The position numbers were made by a program, and so were the translations under genes. Positions 60,506 to 64,000 of a stretch of DNA of 64,000 nt are shown here, piece by piece. Position 1 is the first letter of the stretch; the number at the start of each line of letters is the position of its first letter. The stretch covers positions 62,001-126,000 of the forward strand of contig NZ_VORY01000002.1 in assembly GCF_007997295.1 (NCBI RefSeq), written 5' to 3'. This DNA is from Gillisia hiemivivida (GTDB taxonomy: Bacteria; Bacteroidota; Bacteroidia; Flavobacteriales; Flavobacteriaceae). The notes below the pieces were generated by a model. The model was not told the DNA's origin and made no database searches. It saw nothing but the letters and a program-made list of their open reading frames with translations.

Positions 60506-61588
60506 TTACAACCACTTCTTTCTTTTAAAATATAAGATCATTCCTATAAAAACCAAGATCATAAAACCCCAAAGCACATAATAACTGTATTTCCATTGTA
60601 ATTCTGGCATATACTCGAAATTCATTCCGTAGATACCCGCCATAAAGGTTAAAGGAATAAATATGGACGCCATAATGGTTAACACTTTCATTACTTCGTT
60701 CATTTTATTGCTAATGGTAGTCATATACATATCCATTAACCCCCAAGTCATTTCTCTGTAGATCTCAATATTCTCTGAAACTTGGATGATATGATCGTAC
60801 AAGTCCCGAATATAGTTCAGTGTTTTTTCCTGAATGAGTGTACTATCTATTTTCTCCAACCTACTAATTACTTCTCTCAAAGGAAATACTGCTCTCCGAA
60901 TCCTGAGCACTGTTCTTTTTAGTTCCTGAATCTCAAAAGTAATATCATCGTTAGGTTGAGCAGTAAATAATTGCTCCTCTAAAGTTTCTATTTTATCGCT
61001 TATCTCTTCAATAACTACAAAATAATTATCTATAATAGCATCCAAAAGCGCAAATACAAGATAATCTGGCCCACTGTTTCTTAATCGACCTTTAGAGTTG
61101 GTTAAGCGTTCCCGAACAGCATTAAACACGTCGCCATCTGCTTCTTGGAATGTTAGAACGTGATCTTTCCCTATAACAATACTAATATGCTCATGTTCTA
61201 AAATGCCATTTTCCTTATGGTATAACATTTTGGCAACGATAAATAAGTAGTCCTGATATTCATCAATTTTAGGGCGCTGATTAGTATTTACAATATCCTC
61301 AATGATAAGGGGATGAAGTTTGTAATATTTCCCTAGCTTTTCAATTTCAGCAGTATTACTTAAACCATCTACATTTATCCAAGTAATTTTTTCCTCATTT
61401 TCAAATTTAAACGTGGCTTCCACATTATCAAAAATAAACCGTTCGTAGTTTACTTTATTGTAGTCTATAACCTCCACTTTAATTTCTGCGGATTCCTTTC
61501 TACCAACATAAGCAACGGTTCCTGGAGCTTTATTAAGTGCATTGGTAGATTTAGGTCTTCGCTGTAGGTGCCTATGTCGTTTTGCCAT
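60506..61588 (-). CDS. corA: CorA-family magnesium/cobalt transporter
   Basis: 360 residues. A long cytoplasmic N-terminal domain (DVFNAVRERLTNSKGRLRNS, ADGDVFNA) leads into two C-terminal membrane helices. The first ends with the selectivity signature AGIYGMNFEYMPEL (GMN), the hallmark of CorA. It forms a pentameric Mg2+ (also Co2+, Ni2+) channel in the inner membrane. It is divergent from recQ. Confidence 0.95.
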   Translation of the reverse strand: MAKRHRHLQRRPKSTNALNKAPGTVAYVGRKESAEIKVEVIDYNKVNYERFIFDNVEATFKFENEEKITWINVDGLSNTAEIEKLGKYYKLHPLIIEDIVNTNQRPKIDEYQDYLFIVAKMLYHKENGILEHEHISIVIGKDHVLTFQEADGDVFNAVRERLTNSKGRLRNSGPDYLVFALLDAIIDNYFVVIEEISDKIETLEEQLFTAQPNDDITFEIQELKRTVLRIRRAVFPLREVISRLEKIDSTLIQEKTLNYIRDLYDHIIQVSENIEIYREMTWGLMDMYMTTISNKMNEVMKVLTIMASIFIPLTFMAGIYGMNFEYMPELQWKYSYYVLWGFMILVFIGMILYFKRKKWL

Positions 61589-61707
61589 AAATTGAAAGTT
61601 TGCATAAAAATAACAAAGTTTTTCGTTTAAAGTGTTTCTCGAACTTTTTAGGCTAAGTTTTGCGATTCTACTTCGGAATACTTAAACCTATCTCCTATTT
61701 TTGCCAC

Positions 61708-63816
61708 ATGGAAGAAAAGCAACTTTTTGGTGCGTTAAAGGAATATTTTGGGTTCGATAGCTTTCGTCCTCTTCAGAAGAAAATTATAGATGCCGTTTTT
61801 AAAGGGAAAGACAATGTAGTGATCATGCCAACTGGTGGTGGTAAATCTATTTGCTATCAGTTGCCGGGAATCCTTTTGCCAAATATCACCCTTGTGATCT
61901 CTCCTTTAATCGCTCTAATGAAAGATCAAGTAGATGGCCTAAAAGTAAACGGGATTGCTGCAGCATATTTAAACAGCAGTCAGTCTGAAACCGAACAGCA
62001 GCAAATTATTGCTGACGTTGAAAAAAACGAACTGAAATTACTTTACGTTGCTCCAGAAAGTTTACAGTTTGTAGACAGATTTCTTACAGATGGAAAAGTG
62101 AGTTTAATTGCCATAGATGAAGCGCATTGTATCTCTAGTTGGGGCCATGATTTTAGGCCTGCCTATACTCAATTAGGTTATTTAAAAAAACGCTTCCCCT
62201 CTACTCCTGTTATTGCCTTAACCGCCACTGCAGATAAAGCAACGAGAAAAGATATTTGCCAACAGTTAAATATTCCTGATGCAAAAATACATGTAGCCTC
62301 TTTTGACAGAAAGAATCTTTCCCTGGAAGTGCGGCCTGGAACAAAGCGACTGGAACAAATTCTTCAGTTTACTGAAGGTCGAAAAAATGAAAGTGGAATA
62401 ATATATTGTTTAAGCCGAAAGAATACTGAAGACGTTGCAGCTAAGTTAAAAGCGAATGGTTTAAAAGCCGAAGCATATCATGCAGGTTTAAGCCATTTAG
62501 AGCGAAGTAGAATTCAGGAGGATTTTATAAATGATAAACAACAGGTTATTTGCGCAACTATAGCTTTTGGGATGGGGATCGACAAATCCAATATTCGCTG
62601 GGTGATCCATTATAATATGCCAAAAAATCTGGAAGGTTATTATCAGGAGATCGGCCGTGCAGGGCGAGATGGATTGCCTTCAGAAACCATGCTTTTTCAT
62701 AGTTATGCAGATGTGATCCAGCTTCAAAAATTTGCTGCTAACGCAAAAAATGAAGCAGTTCAAATGGCCAAACTGGACCGAATGAAACAATATTCTGAAG
62801 CACTTACCTGTAGAAGAAAAATTTTACTAAGCTATTTTGGCGAGTTAAAAAAAGAGGATTGCGGCAATTGTGATATCTGTAGGAACCCACCACAGTTTAT
62901 GGATGGAACCTTAATCGCTCAAAAGGCGCTTTCGTGTATTTATCGCCTAAAAGGAAAAGAACCTATAACTGTATTGATAGATGTACTTAGAGGTGCGCAG
63001 AATGAGGGAGTCTTAGGAAAAGGCTATCAGGAGTTAAAAACTTATGGAATTGGAAAAGATATTTCTTGGAAAGATTGGCAACTTTATATAATTCAGCTTA
63101 TCAATCTTGGGTATGTAGAGATCGCTTTTCATCTTCATAACCATCTTCAGCTAACTCCAATGGCCAAGGATATCTTATTCAATGGAGGCAAATTAGAGTT
63201 AGCAAAAAATCTGGATCAGAAAGAAATTCAGGCAGAACAATCTAAAACAACTAAAACTAAAGACAATAGTCTTTTCGAAAAACTTCGTCAACTGAGATTA
63301 GGTCTCGCACAAGAAGAAGGAATTCCAGCATATCTTATTTTTAATGATGCTACTTTAAAGGAAATGGAAAAAGAACGCCCAATGACCGATGAAGATTTTA
63401 TCCAAATAAATGGAGTTGGGAGAAAGAAAATGGAGGATTATGGATATCAATTCATTAAAGAGATCATAGCTTTCAATAAAGAGAAACGCTTTAAGAAGAA
63501 ACCTAAAAAATCTGGCAACTCACATAAAGAAACACTACAACTTTACACGGATGGACTTAGTGTAGAAGAGATCTCTGTGTCCAGAAAATTGGCGCCTTCT
63601 ACCATTTATTCTCATCTTATAAAACTTTATGAGGAAGGTGAAAAAATAGATCTATTGCAATTAATTTCTAAAGCTGATGTGGATGCAGTAAGAAAAGCTA
63701 AAGATGAAATTGAAGATCCCAAAGGTTTGAAAACCTATTACGAATACTTTGATGAGGCCTTAGATTACTGGACTATTAAATTTGCATTAACGATCTTAGA
63801 AAAAGAAGAGAACTAA
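61708..63816 (+). CDS. recQ: ATP-dependent DNA helicase RecQ
   Basis: 702 residues from the ATG at 61708; the frame reaches 61660 but MEEKQLFGALKEYFGFDSFR is the normal start. Helicase motifs: MPTGGGKSICYQLPG (I), DEAHCISSWGHDFRPAY (II), ALTATADKATRKDI (III), and ATIAFGMGIDKSNIRWVIH with YYQEIGRAGRDG (V/VI). The RecQ zinc site is CRRKILLSYFGE...CGNCDIC. RQC and HRDC domains (FEKLRQLRLGLAQEEGIPAY) and a C-terminal HTH (LSVEEISVSRKLAPSTIYSH) follow. It unwinds recombination intermediates. Confidence 0.96.
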   Translation: MEEKQLFGALKEYFGFDSFRPLQKKIIDAVFKGKDNVVIMPTGGGKSICYQLPGILLPNITLVISPLIALMKDQVDGLKVNGIAAAYLNSSQSETEQQQIIADVEKNELKLLYVAPESLQFVDRFLTDGKVSLIAIDEAHCISSWGHDFRPAYTQLGYLKKRFPSTPVIALTATADKATRKDICQQLNIPDAKIHVASFDRKNLSLEVRPGTKRLEQILQFTEGRKNESGIIYCLSRKNTEDVAAKLKANGLKAEAYHAGLSHLERSRIQEDFINDKQQVICATIAFGMGIDKSNIRWVIHYNMPKNLEGYYQEIGRAGRDGLPSETMLFHSYADVIQLQKFAANAKNEAVQMAKLDRMKQYSEALTCRRKILLSYFGELKKEDCGNCDICRNPPQFMDGTLIAQKALSCIYRLKGKEPITVLIDVLRGAQNEGVLGKGYQELKTYGIGKDISWKDWQLYIIQLINLGYVEIAFHLHNHLQLTPMAKDILFNGGKLELAKNLDQKEIQAEQSKTTKTKDNSLFEKLRQLRLGLAQEEGIPAYLIFNDATLKEMEKERPMTDEDFIQINGVGRKKMEDYGYQFIKEIIAFNKEKRFKKKPKKSGNSHKETLQLYTDGLSVEEISVSRKLAPSTIYSHLIKLYEEGEKIDLLQLISKADVDAVRKAKDEIEDPKGLKTYYEYFDEALDYWTIKFALTILEKEEN

Positions 63817-63820
63817 GAAA

Positions 63821-64000
63821 TTATATAAATTCTATTTTGTGTAGAATTAATCCAGAAGCAGGTGCTATATAGGTCATTTGGTTATCTAAATCTGCTTTCA
63901 AACTTCTTTCTATGTCCTTTAAGCCTAATTCACCTTTTCCAAGTTGAATAAGCGTTCCCATCATTAACCTTATTTGGTATCTTAAAAAACCACTTCCTTT
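63821..64000 (-). CDS. truA: tRNA pseudouridine synthase A, C-terminal end (runs off the window)
   Basis: The last 59 codons are seen: GSGFLRYQIRLMMGTLIQLG, a helical LKDIERSLKADLDNQM and YIAPASGLILHKIEFI, ending at the TAA 63821-63823. These are the conserved FLRxMVRxMxGTLI and APAxGLxL blocks of TruA, which isomerises uridines 38-40 in tRNA anticodon stems. It converges with recQ, 4 bp between stops. Confidence 0.9.
   Translation of the reverse strand, partial: KGSGFLRYQIRLMMGTLIQLGKGELGLKDIERSLKADLDNQMTYIAPASGLILHKIEFI

Overview
The window looks like the chromosome of a marine-type flavobacterium (Bacteroidetes, Flavobacteriaceae; a Gramella- or Zunongwangia-like genus is a guess). The evidence is the low G+C content, a SusC/RagA-type TonB receptor, promoters of the TTTG-N19-TAnnTTTG kind, RteC and SHOCT/DUF3347/HYC_CC_PP small proteins, a Bacteroidetes tyrosine recombinase, and GG-leader peptide export genes of CFB type.

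Layout. (1) 1-7.1 kb: the start of a SusC-like receptor, a divergent LysR regulator, and a histidine-utilisation operon hutH-hutU-hutI-hutG in which hutI is a deleted and frameshifted pseudogene. (2) 7.3-22.7 kb: a long minus-strand block with an MFS exporter, a CopB-type copper ATPase, and an unusual set of 'archaeal-type' metabolic genes: a class III-like PRPP synthetase, an AMP/thymidine phosphorylase, a beta-CASP nuclease, an ATP-cone/endonuclease fusion, a DhnA-type aldolase, a type II GAPDH, an amino-acid permease and three universal stress proteins. (3) 22.7-34.1 kb: a copper/metal-handling region with two HMA-type or His-rich small proteins, three SHOCT proteins plus a dead one, three Met-rich lipoproteins, two DUF3347 proteins around a haem-binding protein, HYC_CC_PP, a Met-rich multicopper oxidase, two DUF302 proteins, a rhodanese and a potassium channel. 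(4) 34.1-39.9 kb: an operon of aldehyde dehydrogenase, copper chaperone, two SDR-type enzymes and an SPW-VKOR membrane protein. A decayed second copy of the dehydrogenase start and its upstream region precedes the block. (5) 40.3-54.0 kb: a mobile-element region with a DnaC-like ATPase, a replication-type protein, an excisionase-like HTH protein, RteC, a peptide-export locus and an integrase. It ends at the 3' fragment of a tRNA gene, probably the right border of a genomic island whose left end lies outside the window. (6) 54.3-64 kb: probable core chromosome with a QEGLA/ATP-grasp/aspartoacylase-like cluster, a lactonase-like lipoprotein, CorA, RecQ and the end of TruA.

The most interesting system is at 44.4-52.3 kb. 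A 40-residue peptide with a double-glycine leader (46786-46908, easily missed) is followed by a secreted prolyl-oligopeptidase-like protein. It is preceded by a C39-peptidase ABC exporter, a HlyD adaptor and a membrane-spanning TPR-AraC regulator. A 12-bp palindrome, CATTTATAAATG, lies upstream of the exporter operon and of the peptide gene, and two half-conserved copies 20 bp apart lie upstream of rteC. I infer a secreted-peptide signalling or bacteriocin circuit carried on the island and wired to its regulator.

All functions are read from sequence motifs and family knowledge; nothing was searched against a database.
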